A program made the translations under genes and the position numbers. This document shows, one piece after another, positions 1-5,623 of a stretch of 6,650 nt of DNA. The stretch is taken from positions 1 through 6,650 of the forward strand of contig CAMBJF010000130.1 in NCBI GenBank assembly GCA_945867875.1, read 5' to 3'. The stretch is from an uncultured Ruminococcus sp. Its GTDB lineage: Bacteria > Bacillota > Clostridia > Oscillospirales > Ruminococcaceae. The stretch's first letter is position 1; each line of letters begins with the position of its first letter. The notes under the pieces are model-generated. The model was given only the letters and a program-made list of their open reading frames with translations, made no database searches and had not been told where the DNA came from.

Positions 1-40
1 ATTTTTTCGCATAAAACACATCAGTGAATATTTCAGATTT

Positions 41-69
41 ATTATAACATAAATTTTCAGCTTTGCCAA
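41..69 (-). promoter_or_regulatory. Leftward sigma-A-type promoter for a gene beyond the left edge
   Basis: Read on the minus strand, a TTGGCA -35 box (64-69) is followed after exactly 17 bases by TATAAT (41-46), with TG just before the -10 (extended -10). Transcription would start near 34 and leave the window. No convincing ribosome binding site or start codon follows inside the remaining bases, so the gene it serves lies outside. A dyad (37-42 with 49-54) overlaps the -10. The boxes and spacing are seen directly; activity is inferred. Confidence 0.6.
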
Positions 70-134
70 TAGGTAAAACACATTTTTTCATATTTTTAAC
101 ATTTATTTTCCGACAAACCCCATCTGTCCCGATT

Positions 135-163
135 TTGATACAGCACAAATGTTATAATAATAT
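135..163 (+). promoter_or_regulatory. Rightward promoter for the small membrane protein gene
   Basis: Two readings are possible. TTGATA (135-140) and TAATAT (158-163) are 17 bases apart. Alternatively TATAAT at 153-158 carries an upstream TG (150-151) and acts as an extended -10 with a poor -35. Either places the start of transcription near 165-170, leaving a leader of about 20-25 bases before the gene at 191. Together with the leftward promoter at 41-69 this makes 1-190 a compact divergent control region. The AT-rich stretch 70-134 shows nothing else I can name. Confidence 0.5.
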
Positions 164-190
164 CAGAAAACAGGAAAGGAAAATGATAAA

Positions 191-487
191 ATGAAAAAAT
201 ACGCTTTAATTCTCAGAGAATATCCTGCCGCAGCCGTAATGTGCCTTGCCGCCGACATTTTCTTCACAGTAAAATATGCCTCCGAATCATCGGTATCCGA
301 CCCCAAGCCCATTGCCTATTTCATAGCCCTTTACGGAACTATTATGGCGGTGCTCATATTCACCTTGGGCTGGGAAAAGGCAAAGTGCGCAGCCGAAAAG
401 AAGCTTGAAGAGCGCCGCAGATACAAGCGGAGACAGGCTATAAGCTCCCTTTATTCCAAAGAATTTTACGGCATAACCGAAAAGTGA
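191..487 (+). CDS. Small two-helix membrane protein of unknown function
   Basis: The gene encodes 98 residues that I do not recognise. Two hydrophobic stretches, roughly residues 12-29 and 41-60, could each cross the membrane, joined by a short polar loop (SESSVSDPKP). The last 35 or so residues are strongly charged and rich in Arg and Lys (around EERRRYKRR), so by the positive-inside rule the C-terminal tail is probably cytoplasmic and both ends face inward. The ATG at 191 is supported by AGGAAAGGA at 172-180, ten bases upstream. A three-codon frame (ATG at 183) ends on the TGA that overlaps this ATG, possibly by chance. Its stop is one base from the stop of the convergent hydrolase gene, and no terminator hairpin is visible between them. 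Reading frame, ribosome binding site and promoter support a real gene; function is unknown. Confidence 0.72.
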   Translation: MKKYALILREYPAAAVMCLAADIFFTVKYASESSVSDPKPIAYFIALYGTIMAVLIFTLGWEKAKCAAEKKLEERRRYKRRQAISSLYSKEFYGITEK

Positions 488-488
488 T

Positions 489-1259
489 TTATCTGAACAT
501 ATTGTTTCTTATTTCCTTTGCGGCATATCTGCCTTCAAGGGTCTGACCGGGAACATCGGGGTGAAGTCCGTCACGGAGATACTTGCCTGTGCCGCCAATG
601 ACCTCGAATTTCTCGCATATGCCGCAGTTGTGGAAGCAGTCGATGACCTGAGCGGACATTCCGCCTGCAACCTTTTTCAGCACCTCAATGGTCTTTTCGA
701 TTTTTTTGTTGTGCTCGGGAGTTGCGGTCTGTATAGGTGTGAGGACGAATACCCTGCAAAGGGGAAATTCCTCCATAATGCGCTGAATGCACCATCTTGC
801 AGCGCCTGCTTCGGTAAACAGGTCAACGCTCTCGTTGCCCTCAAGCTCCTTGCCCTCAAGAGCCTTATCGGGGTCTCCGAGACAGTCAAGAGCATCATTT
901 GTGCCCATTGCAAAGGCAAATACATCGGGAACGGGATATTCGCCGCTTTTTACCTCTTCGATAAATCTCTGAGTGTGAACAACAGCGCAGTTATTTGCAC
1001 GCTTCTGGAGCTCGTTTAAGTCATCAGTCTCCTCCCAGCCGTCGCTTATTCCCGCAAAATCGGGAGCTGTGAAGTCCTGAGTGGTAACACTTCCTGCGGC
1101 AGTGGTGATAGTTCTCTTGTACCACACGGAGCTGCCGATGCCCACATTGTGATGTGAAGCCATTCCAAGCTCCTTGAAAACGTGATATGACCACTGTTCG
1201 CCTGCGGTGATGCTGTCGCCGTCAACGCCGAAATTAAGCTGTGAAAAGTCCATAATCAT
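489..1259 (-). CDS. SGNH/GDSL-family hydrolase, probably cytoplasmic esterase
   Basis: This 256-residue protein carries the SGNH hydrolase blocks in order: block I with GDS (Gly14-Asp15-Ser16, nucleophile Ser16), a glycine of block II near Gly40-Gly42, block III as GTND (119-122) with oxyanion Asn121, and block V as DGLHP (230-234) giving Asp230 and His233. Ser16, Asp230 and His233 form the expected triad, so it should be an active ester or acyl hydrolase; family members remove acyl groups from lipids, sugars or other esters, and the substrate here cannot be read from sequence. There is no signal peptide or membrane segment, so it should act inside the cell. The ATG at 1259 sits 5 bases after AAAGGA (1265-1270), better than the ATG two codons later. 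It follows the carboxypeptidase gene by 45 bp in the same direction, so co-transcription is likely. Confidence 0.87.
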   Translation of the reverse strand: MIMDFSQLNFGVDGDSITAGEQWSYHVFKELGMASHHNVGIGSSVWYKRTITTAAGSVTTQDFTAPDFAGISDGWEETDDLNELQKRANNCAVVHTQRFIEEVKSGEYPVPDVFAFAMGTNDALDCLGDPDKALEGKELEGNESVDLFTEAGAARWCIQRIMEEFPLCRVFVLTPIQTATPEHNKKIEKTIEVLKKVAGGMSAQVIDCFHNCGICEKFEVIGGTGKYLRDGLHPDVPGQTLEGRYAAKEIRNNMFR

Positions 1260-1282
1260 AAGTATCCTTTCAATATATATTC

Positions 1283-1299
1283 ATACGGATCGACCGTAT
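1283..1299. repeat. Short inverted repeat between carboxypeptidase and hydrolase genes
   Basis: ATACGG (1283-1288) and CCGTAT (1294-1299) are perfect inverted arms around a 5-base loop. No T-run follows on the minus strand, so it is a poor terminator. It lies in the 45-bp gap between two co-directional genes, where it could be an RNA processing or stability hairpin, or a protein site. It may also be chance in short AT-rich DNA. Confidence 0.35.
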
Positions 1300-1304
1300 A
1301 TTTA

Positions 1305-2402
1305 TCAGTTATCGTTATTTCTGATATACGCAAAGCCTGCGTCAAAAAGGGCAATGGTGTCATTCCAGCGAACAGCCGCATTTTCACTTCCCAGCGTCAC
1401 GATAATAAGCTCGTGACCGAAGCGCTCTGCCGTTGCCACAACGCAGTGACCCGAATAATCGGTCATACCCGTTTTGAGACCCGTTGCATAAGGATAATAG
1501 TAATCATTATCGGGCTGGATAAGCTTGTTGGAATTGTTCCAGTAAATGTATTCGCCCGTGAGAAACTCCACTTCACGGTAAGTCTTTTTGCCCGAAGCGG
1601 CAATTTCGGGGAAATTCTCGGAATAAAGGGTCATTCGGAGAAGATCCATAGCCGTGGTGTAGTGGTTATCGTCGTGGAAGCCGTCGGGACAGGTAAAGTT
1701 CGTGTTCTTGCAGCCTATCTCCTTTATTTTCTCGTTCATCGTGTTAATGAACACGTTCACCGCCTCATCAGCGGGGAGATCGTCCTTGCCTGCTATTATC
1801 CTGCCCGTAACAGCTGCCGCACAGTATGATGCGTCATTGCCCGAGGGGAGCATAATAGCGTCAAGTATCATATCCCTGTCAAGCTCGCTGCCGACATTCA
1901 GATACGCAAGGCTGGAACCGGGCTGAACAAGCTTCTGTTCATCGCCTGCTTTAAATATGGTGTCCTTGTCGGTATATTCCATCATCATCGCAGCAGTCAT
2001 TATCTTTGTTGTGCTTGCGGGATATGCCTTTTCATCGGCATTCTTTGAATAAAGCACCTGTCTGCCCTGAACATCATACATCACGCAGTAAGGCGTCTGG
2101 ATTATCATATCGATGGGATAGCTGTCTTTCTGCTCAAAAATCTCATTTTCGACCTTTAGCTCTTCCTGACGCTTTTGATCTTCATATTCGCTTTGGGAGG
2201 GGAGCGCCTGCAAAACTGTATATCCCGAAGCGTCAACGGTAAGCTCGGTAACGGTCTTTATTTGTGTAAGAACAGAAACGAGCAGCCATATTCCGCCTGC
2301 AAGGATAATAAGTATCAAAAGAAGGGTAAGTCTTGCTTTTAACACCCTTCGTCTTTTCGCCAGCTGTGCACTGCTTGGACTGCCTTGTCCCTTTTTATTC
2401 AT
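1305..2402 (-). CDS. D-alanyl-D-alanine carboxypeptidase (peptidase S11, low-molecular-weight PBP)
   Basis: The enzyme removes the terminal D-alanine from peptidoglycan pentapeptide stems on the outer face of the membrane, limiting cross-linking, and is a penicillin target. All three active-site motifs are present: SxxK as STTK (Ser130-Lys133, catalytic Ser130), SxN as SGN (187-189) and KTG (310-312). A basic N-terminus (Lys and Arg at 16-24) precedes one hydrophobic segment, about 25-47, with no clear cleavage site, so it is probably an N-terminal anchor. A Glu/Gln/Lys-rich linker, about 70-92, leads to the catalytic domain. The usual PBP5 C-terminal beta domain and C-terminal amphipathic anchor are absent; at 365 residues it is shorter than typical DacA. 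I chose the ATG at 2402 because GAAAGGA (2412-2418) lies 9 bases upstream; a longer frame to 2462 has no such site and its first codons fall in promoter-like AT sequence. The dacA/dacF naming is not resolved. Confidence 0.93.
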   Translation of the reverse strand: MNKKGQGSPSSAQLAKRRRVLKARLTLLLILIILAGGIWLLVSVLTQIKTVTELTVDASGYTVLQALPSQSEYEDQKRQEELKVENEIFEQKDSYPIDMIIQTPYCVMYDVQGRQVLYSKNADEKAYPASTTKIMTAAMMMEYTDKDTIFKAGDEQKLVQPGSSLAYLNVGSELDRDMILDAIMLPSGNDASYCAAAVTGRIIAGKDDLPADEAVNVFINTMNEKIKEIGCKNTNFTCPDGFHDDNHYTTAMDLLRMTLYSENFPEIAASGKKTYREVEFLTGEYIYWNNSNKLIQPDNDYYYPYATGLKTGMTDYSGHCVVATAERFGHELIIVTLGSENAAVRWNDTIALFDAGFAYIRNNDN

Positions 2403-2452
2403 CAAGTCATTTCCTTTCAAAAAATGCCGTATTTTTTCTACATATATATAAT

Positions 2453-2517
2453 ATAATACCATACATATGCATTACAGCGCAATAGGCAATTTTACTAAAT
2501 TTAGATATGTATGTCAA
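2453..2517 (-). promoter_or_regulatory. Promoter region of the carboxypeptidase gene
   Basis: On the minus strand a perfect TTGACA (2512-2517) is followed after 17 bases by TAAAAT (2489-2494). A second, weaker arrangement downstream is TTGCGC (2477-2482), 18 bases, TATTAT (2453-2458). The first would give a leader of about 80 bases, the second about 45. The region sits just after the terminator of the upstream lipoprotein gene, so the carboxypeptidase appears to begin its own transcription unit. Confidence 0.6.
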
Positions 2518-2520
2518 AAT

Positions 2521-2563
2521 AAAGGAAAAGACCGCTGCGGGGCATTAAACCCACAGCGGCCTT
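2521..2563 (-). terminator. Strong rho-independent terminator of the DUF4358 lipoprotein gene
   Basis: On the minus strand, GGCCGCTGTGGG pairs with CCCGCAGCGGTC to form a 12-bp stem with two G-T pairs, extended by two A-T pairs, around an 8-base loop. It is followed by a TTTTCCTTT tract. The hairpin covers 2528-2563 and starts 17 bases after the stop codon of the lipoprotein gene. Confidence 0.88.
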
Positions 2564-2580
2564 ATGTCAGTCAGAATTGA

Positions 2581-3270
2581 TCAGGAAAGGGAAGAAATGT
2601 AATCGTTGATGGACTTTTCAGCATCGGAAGCGTTCTGACCAATGATGAAATATGCATAATCGCCGTTTGTTCCCACGATAGAAGAAGCAGCAAGCTCCTG
2701 ATCCTCAGGGTACCAAGCATCTGTCTCAATAGCTTTTTTCTGCCTTGCTTCAAGGTCAGCCTCAGCGGAAGCGACATCATCAGACTTGATAATGATGATC
2801 TCACTCATAATTGCGCTTATGGGGCACTGCATAACGATGAACTCATCATAGTTTGCAGGGTCGAGGAGGAAAAATTCCTTAAGGATAACCTCGTCTGTAA
2901 TTTCGGACATTGTGGGCCATTCGCTCTCTGAAAGAGCCTTTTCAACAGCGGGATAAAGGGGATTTTCGGAAGTCTCCTCGTCAGCGGCGGGAGCTTCCTC
3001 GTCTGAATCTCCTGCATCGGGATCAACGCCGAAAGCGTCATCAATAAGACCGTCATCGGGAACAGCTTCATCAGCGCCCTCAATGCTCTCGCTTTCATCG
3101 GGGAGAATATCCTCTTCTGTGTCTGAGGTCTCTTCGGCAGAGGTCTCGGACTCGGAAACGGAAGCCTCGGGAGCAGATGTATCTGCGGCATCGGAGCCGT
3201 TGTTTCCGCAGGCAGCAAATGTCATTGTCAGTGCAAGCAGTGCAGTAAGCATTGCAATCTTTCTTTTCAT
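2581..3270 (-). CDS. Lipoprotein with DUF4358-like domain
   Basis: The 229-residue product starts with a lipoprotein signal: basic MKRK, a hydrophobic core, then FAAC with Cys21 as lipidation site (Phe at -3 is unusual; Leu is typical). Residues 22 to about 103 form a very acidic, low-complexity linker rich in Asp, Glu, Ser and Ala. The C-terminal part, about 104-229, resembles DUF4358 proteins of Clostridia: a helix around YPAVEKAL, a strand with MSEIIIIK, a helix with many Glu and Arg (EADLEARQKK), a WYPEDQE segment, then GDYAYFIIG and a final helix. DUF4358 function is unknown; it should be anchored outside the cell membrane. The ATG at 3270 follows GAAAGGAA (3278-3285); the frame extends to 3333 but those extra residues would precede the signal peptide. 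It has its own promoter, leader hairpin and terminator, so it is probably monocistronic. The domain assignment is from recalled pattern. Confidence 0.85.
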   Translation of the reverse strand: MKRKIAMLTALLALTMTFAACGNNGSDAADTSAPEASVSESETSAEETSDTEEDILPDESESIEGADEAVPDDGLIDDAFGVDPDAGDSDEEAPAADEETSENPLYPAVEKALSESEWPTMSEITDEVILKEFFLLDPANYDEFIVMQCPISAIMSEIIIIKSDDVASAEADLEARQKKAIETDAWYPEDQELAASSIVGTNGDYAYFIIGQNASDAEKSINDYISSLS

Positions 3271-3305
3271 TTTAAAGTTCCTTTCATTGCATAAGTGATA
3301 AGTTG

Positions 3306-3337
3306 CATTATGAAATGTCGCAGGGCGTTTCATAATG
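3306..3337. repeat. Perfect 10-bp inverted repeat in the DUF4358 gene leader
   Basis: CATTATGAAA (3306-3315) and TTTCATAATG (3328-3337) are perfect inverted arms with a 12-base spacer. On the transcribed strand the spacer can add a CGC/GCG pairing with a 3-base bulge. The repeat starts within a few bases of the predicted transcription start (near 3340). It could be a 5' mRNA hairpin or a repressor operator. The symmetry is seen directly; the role is inferred. Confidence 0.6.
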
Positions 3338-3346
3338 TCATAGATG

Positions 3347-3374
3347 ATTATATCAGATATTCCGAAATAATCAA
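3347..3374 (-). promoter_or_regulatory. Promoter of the DUF4358 lipoprotein gene
   Basis: On the minus strand TTGATT (3369-3374) is followed after 16 bases by a perfect TATAAT (3347-3352). Transcription would start near 3340, about 70 bases before the start codon, leaving room for the inverted repeat at 3306-3337. The stretch 3375-3445 upstream of it contains no gene or clear signal. Confidence 0.65.
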
Positions 3375-3445
3375 GACCGCTTTGCCAAAATTGATTATTT
3401 AGTCATAATTTGTAACCGTGGCGTTATTTTTGCGGCAGAAACAGG

Positions 3446-3474
3446 AAAGACGAAGCGGGATATGCTCCGTCTTT
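3446..3474 (-). terminator. Hairpin terminator of the second lipoprotein gene
   Basis: AAAGACGAAGC (3446-3456) pairs with GCTCCGTCTTT (3464-3474), an 11-bp stem with one G-T pair and a 7-base loop, beginning 5 bases after the stop codon of the gene at 3480. On the minus strand the tract after it is T-rich but interrupted by C and G, so termination may be partial. Confidence 0.65.
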
Positions 3475-3479
3475 TGTCA

Positions 3480-4196
3480 TTAATTTGATATTGAAACGGA
3501 TTCAATAAACTGGTCAAAAGCAGCAGCGGCTTCCTCAGCACTGTCCTCCTTTGCCTCGCAGATGATGTAGAAAACATCTTCATCGGAATAGAAATAGTAC
3601 ACACGGTCAACATAAACACCGTTAACTTCCTTGTCCTCGGAAAGGACGTAGTTTCCGTCATCGCCTGTTACATATTCGCCGTCAGCATCGGTAACGGGTG
3701 GGAAAATGTAAGATGTAACGGTGTAATCGTATCTGATAGCGTCAAAGCCTGCAACGGTAGTCTTGATAGGGTCGGAAAATTCCGTATCAGCCTGATAAAG
3801 CATATTATTTACCTTTATAGAAGCACAGCCAGAATCCGCAAAAACGTCAAGGTCCTGAAATTCTTCCTTGTAGTTCTGAGCCTTTACAACGATTCCGCCG
3901 TAAGGAGATGAATACTGCTTTCCGTCAGCGCCGTCGGCAATGGTCTCAAAGCCCTCGGGAGGAGTGCAGCTCAGCTTGTAGATAGCAAGGTCAGCTTCAT
4001 TTTCAACGGCCTTACCTGTGTAAATGCTTACTGTTTCGGCGTCATCTTCGGCAATAGCTTCAGTTTCGGCAGTGGAGAAATCGGGCTTTGCAGCAGTGGT
4101 CTCGGAGGTCTCTGTGCCCTCATTGTTCTTTCCGCAGCCTGTGAGGATAAGGCACACAGCCGCAGCAGCGGCAAGTGCTTTTTTGAGATTATACAT
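3480..4196 (-). CDS. Lipoprotein, possibly with a PsbP/DUF1795-like fold
   Basis: The 238-residue protein has a lipoprotein signal: MYNLKK, an alanine-rich hydrophobic core, and the lipobox LTGC with lipidated Cys21. A Thr/Ser/Glu/Ala-rich linker covers about 22-60. The remaining domain, about 65-238, alternates beta strands (YKLSCTPPEGFE, GGIVVKAQNY, TVAGFDAIRYDYTV, VYYFYSDEDVFYIICEA) and ends in a helix, FDQFIESVSI. This layout resembles small PsbP/DUF1795-type extracellular domains; this is a fold impression, not a motif match. No catalytic residues are recognisable. The ATG at 4196 is chosen because AAAGGAAG lies at 4207-4214 and the signal peptide begins there; an in-frame TTG at 4217 coincides with the ribosome binding site. 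Only 36 bases separate it from the PAS protein gene, with no terminator between, so the two are probably one transcript. It would sit on the outer membrane face with unknown ligand. Confidence 0.82.
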   Translation of the reverse strand: MYNLKKALAAAAAVCLILTGCGKNNEGTETSETTAAKPDFSTAETEAIAEDDAETVSIYTGKAVENEADLAIYKLSCTPPEGFETIADGADGKQYSSPYGGIVVKAQNYKEEFQDLDVFADSGCASIKVNNMLYQADTEFSDPIKTTVAGFDAIRYDYTVTSYIFPPVTDADGEYVTGDDGNYVLSEDKEVNGVYVDRVYYFYSDEDVFYIICEAKEDSAEEAAAAFDQFIESVSISN

Positions 4197-4232
4197 AAAT
4201 ATTGTACTTCCTTTCAATTGTTTTGTTTATGT

Positions 4233-5246
4233 TTATATTTTATACGGCGGGTCGATGCCTAAACGTGAAAGATATGCACTTTCATCGGAAAAACGATCTC
4301 TGCCGTAGATTGTCATAGGCGAATGGAGTCCGTCGGACATCGGAGCTTCCGACATAGGCATATCAATAGTCACCGAGGAAAGGTCTGCATTATCGGTGCG
4401 TGAAATGCGGCAGTCAAAACAGCTTGCAAGCAGTGCTTCAAGCTCGCTTTCGGGGGAGTAGTTCTCAGGTCTTGAAACAGATTCATCGGAAAGCTCCGAT
4501 GGAATACCCAGAATATGACCGCAGGTGAGCACTATTTTCATTCTGTCGGCGCCGTTTCTGAAAAGCCGTATGCCGATAGCTTCGATATGCCGCTCGCCTT
4601 TCATAGCCTTTACCGCAAAGTCCGTCAGAAACAGCGTCATAGCACGCATATCAGCCTTTGCGAACATTCCCGCAGAAATGTTTGCGTTTATCTGCACATT
4701 ATGCCTTGAAAAAATATCCGAAAGCCGTTCCGAAAACTGTGTCAGTGCCTTTGAAACGCTCGTGGGAGCATATCCGCCGGGCGGTGTGTTTTTCAGCTGC
4801 ATTATTTCCTCGGGAATGAGAAATTCCGACATAAGGGTGAGCATAGAGCTGTTTATAATGTTGAGGAGTTTTGCGGCTGGTTCGGTGTTATAAAGCTCAA
4901 ACAGGTCATCAGATGCGGCGGCAACCTTTGATACGGCGTGCCGCACGGCAGCATTCAGCACCTCAAAGCAGTCATCTGAAAATGAAGCTGCGGGAGTGAT
5001 GTTTATAAGAAATGCATTGTTAGCAAAAGGGGAGATGTATGCCTTAAAAAGCTTTCCGCCGCAGCATACATATTTTTCCGCAGAGCTACCGCAGTCCGAA
5101 ATGATCTCAGGACTTATCTCAGCAGCAAAGGGCTCAAACGCCTTGTTTGCGTAAATAATACCGCTTTTGTCCATAACCGCAGAGGGGAGAGGAGAGCTGT
5201 CAAACACACGGCAAAGCTCCTCAGGAACCATATCCGTATTCAGCAT
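4233..5246 (-). CDS. PAS-domain protein with degenerate histidine-kinase-like body
   Basis: The protein has 337 residues. Residues about 12-85 look like a short PAS domain (FDSSPLPSAVMDKSGIIYAN then a strand-rich half). Residues about 92-155 are helical like a dimerisation domain, with His103 in AAVRHAVSKV but no canonical H-box. Residues about 165-298 follow the layout of a GHKL ATPase domain, ending in the expected strand VTIDMP, yet the ATP-binding signatures are lost: the N-box position reads LFLTDFAVKA without its asparagines and the G1 position reads CGHILGIP without the DNG. There are no membrane segments, so it is cytoplasmic. I read it as a pseudokinase-type regulator, possibly a partner of a real kinase; it could also be a highly divergent active kinase. 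The ATG at 5246 lies 5 bases after AAAGGGG (5252-5258); the in-frame GTG at 5252 overlaps that site. The lipoprotein gene follows closely and is likely co-transcribed. Confidence 0.78.
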   Translation of the reverse strand: MLNTDMVPEELCRVFDSSPLPSAVMDKSGIIYANKAFEPFAAEISPEIISDCGSSAEKYVCCGGKLFKAYISPFANNAFLINITPAASFSDDCFEVLNAAVRHAVSKVAAASDDLFELYNTEPAAKLLNIINSSMLTLMSEFLIPEEIMQLKNTPPGGYAPTSVSKALTQFSERLSDIFSRHNVQINANISAGMFAKADMRAMTLFLTDFAVKAMKGERHIEAIGIRLFRNGADRMKIVLTCGHILGIPSELSDESVSRPENYSPESELEALLASCFDCRISRTDNADLSSVTIDMPMSEAPMSDGLHSPMTIYGRDRFSDESAYLSRLGIDPPYKI

Positions 5247-5273
5247 TCTCACCCCTTTAGAACTTATTATTTC

Positions 5274-5302
5274 ATTATATTACAGAGTATATCACAAATC
5301 AA
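5274..5302 (-). promoter_or_regulatory. Promoter of the PAS protein - lipoprotein unit
   Basis: On the minus strand TTGATT (5297-5302) is followed after 17 bases by TATAAT (5274-5279). Transcription would start near 5267, about 20 bases before the ATG at 5246, with the ribosome binding site AAAGGGG between. Confidence 0.68.
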
Positions 5303-5344
5303 TCCGCAAACTAACTAAGAATAAGAAACTTTTATTTGACCTAT

Positions 5345-5373
5345 TTGTAAATAAATAAGATTTTGTGTATAAT
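5345..5373 (+). promoter_or_regulatory. Upstream rightward promoter in the gap control region
   Basis: TTGTAA (5345-5350) is followed after 17 bases by a perfect TATAAT (5368-5373). It would start transcription near 5380, about 245 bases before gap. It is divergent from the promoter at 5274-5302, about 43 bases away. It could drive a longer gap transcript or a separate short RNA covering 5380-5480. Confidence 0.6.
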
Positions 5374-5379
5374 AAGTGT

Positions 5380-5480
5380 ACAATAGAAGTGAAAAAGGGG
5401 ATAGCGGGTGAATTGAAAGCGCCTGCCGCCGTGAGATTTTTGAAATCCTGCTAAAAATTGCACAAAAAGTATTTTTTTTT
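5380..5480 (+). ncRNA. Possible short transcript or leader segment between two promoters
   Basis: Between the two rightward promoters lies about 100 bases with internal pairing possibilities (GCGGG near 5404 with CCTGC near 5425; GATTT with AAATC near 5436-5448), ending in a run of nine T (5472-5480). There is no GC-rich hairpin directly before the T-run, so it is not a standard terminator; the T-run may instead be an UP element for the next promoter. An AAGGGG (5395-5400) precedes a GTG-Asn-stop and a 13-codon TTG frame (5413-5454), neither convincing. I recognise no known RNA family. Confidence 0.22.
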
Positions 5481-5519
5481 GAAAAAACACTTGCCAAAAT
5501 CGCAAAAATAGTATATTAT
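5471..5519 (+). promoter_or_regulatory. Main gap promoter with AT-rich UP-like element
   Basis: TTGCCA (5491-5496) and TATTAT (5514-5519) are separated by 17 bases. Directly upstream, a T-run (5472-5480) and an A-run (5482-5487) occupy the position where alpha-subunit-binding UP elements lie. Transcription would start near 5526, giving a leader of about 98 bases. This is consistent with strong expression of a glycolytic gene. Confidence 0.68.
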
Positions 5520-5529
5520 TAAAATGTAC

Positions 5530-5591
5530 GGCAGATTACTAAACAGTAATTGCCAGACTGACCGTTAATGTTTTAACAGTTTATCGGTCGG
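5530..5591 (+). promoter_or_regulatory. gap: Two hairpins in the gap mRNA leader
   Basis: The first hairpin (5530-5554) pairs GGCA with TGCC and ATTACT with AGTAAT, with one bulged G and an AAAC loop, and begins within a few bases of the predicted transcript start. The second (5558-5591) pairs CTGACCG with CGGTCGG (one G-T pair), and its interior can form TTAA/TTAA. No T-run follows, so neither is a terminator, and the AGGAGG at 5609-5614 remains free. A 5'-end hairpin may stabilise the mRNA; a regulatory role is possible but I recognise no riboswitch class. Confidence 0.55.
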
Positions 5592-5623
5592 AAGATAAAT
5601 AATTCTTTAGGAGGAATTTTATC

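Noticed and set aside
12..83. Direct repeat of TAAAACACAT at 12-21 and 74-83
   Set aside because: Ten bases in AT-rich DNA with no further copies or flanking symmetry; likely chance.
561..1019. A 152-residue plus-strand frame inside the hydrolase gene
   Set aside because: It is antisense to an SGNH protein with all catalytic blocks, lacks a ribosome binding site and has no recognisable features.
1413..1829. A 138-residue plus-strand frame inside the carboxypeptidase gene
   Set aside because: It is antisense to a conserved penicillin-binding protein with intact motifs and has no start signals.
2817..3218. A 133-residue minus-strand frame, proline and arginine rich, inside the DUF4358 gene
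   Set aside because: It is an alternate frame of the acidic low-complexity linker; the lipoprotein signal and ribosome binding site belong to the other frame.
5315..5497. A 60-residue minus-strand frame in the gap control region
   Set aside because: It crosses both rightward promoters, has no ribosome binding site, and its composition looks like translated AT-rich intergenic DNA.
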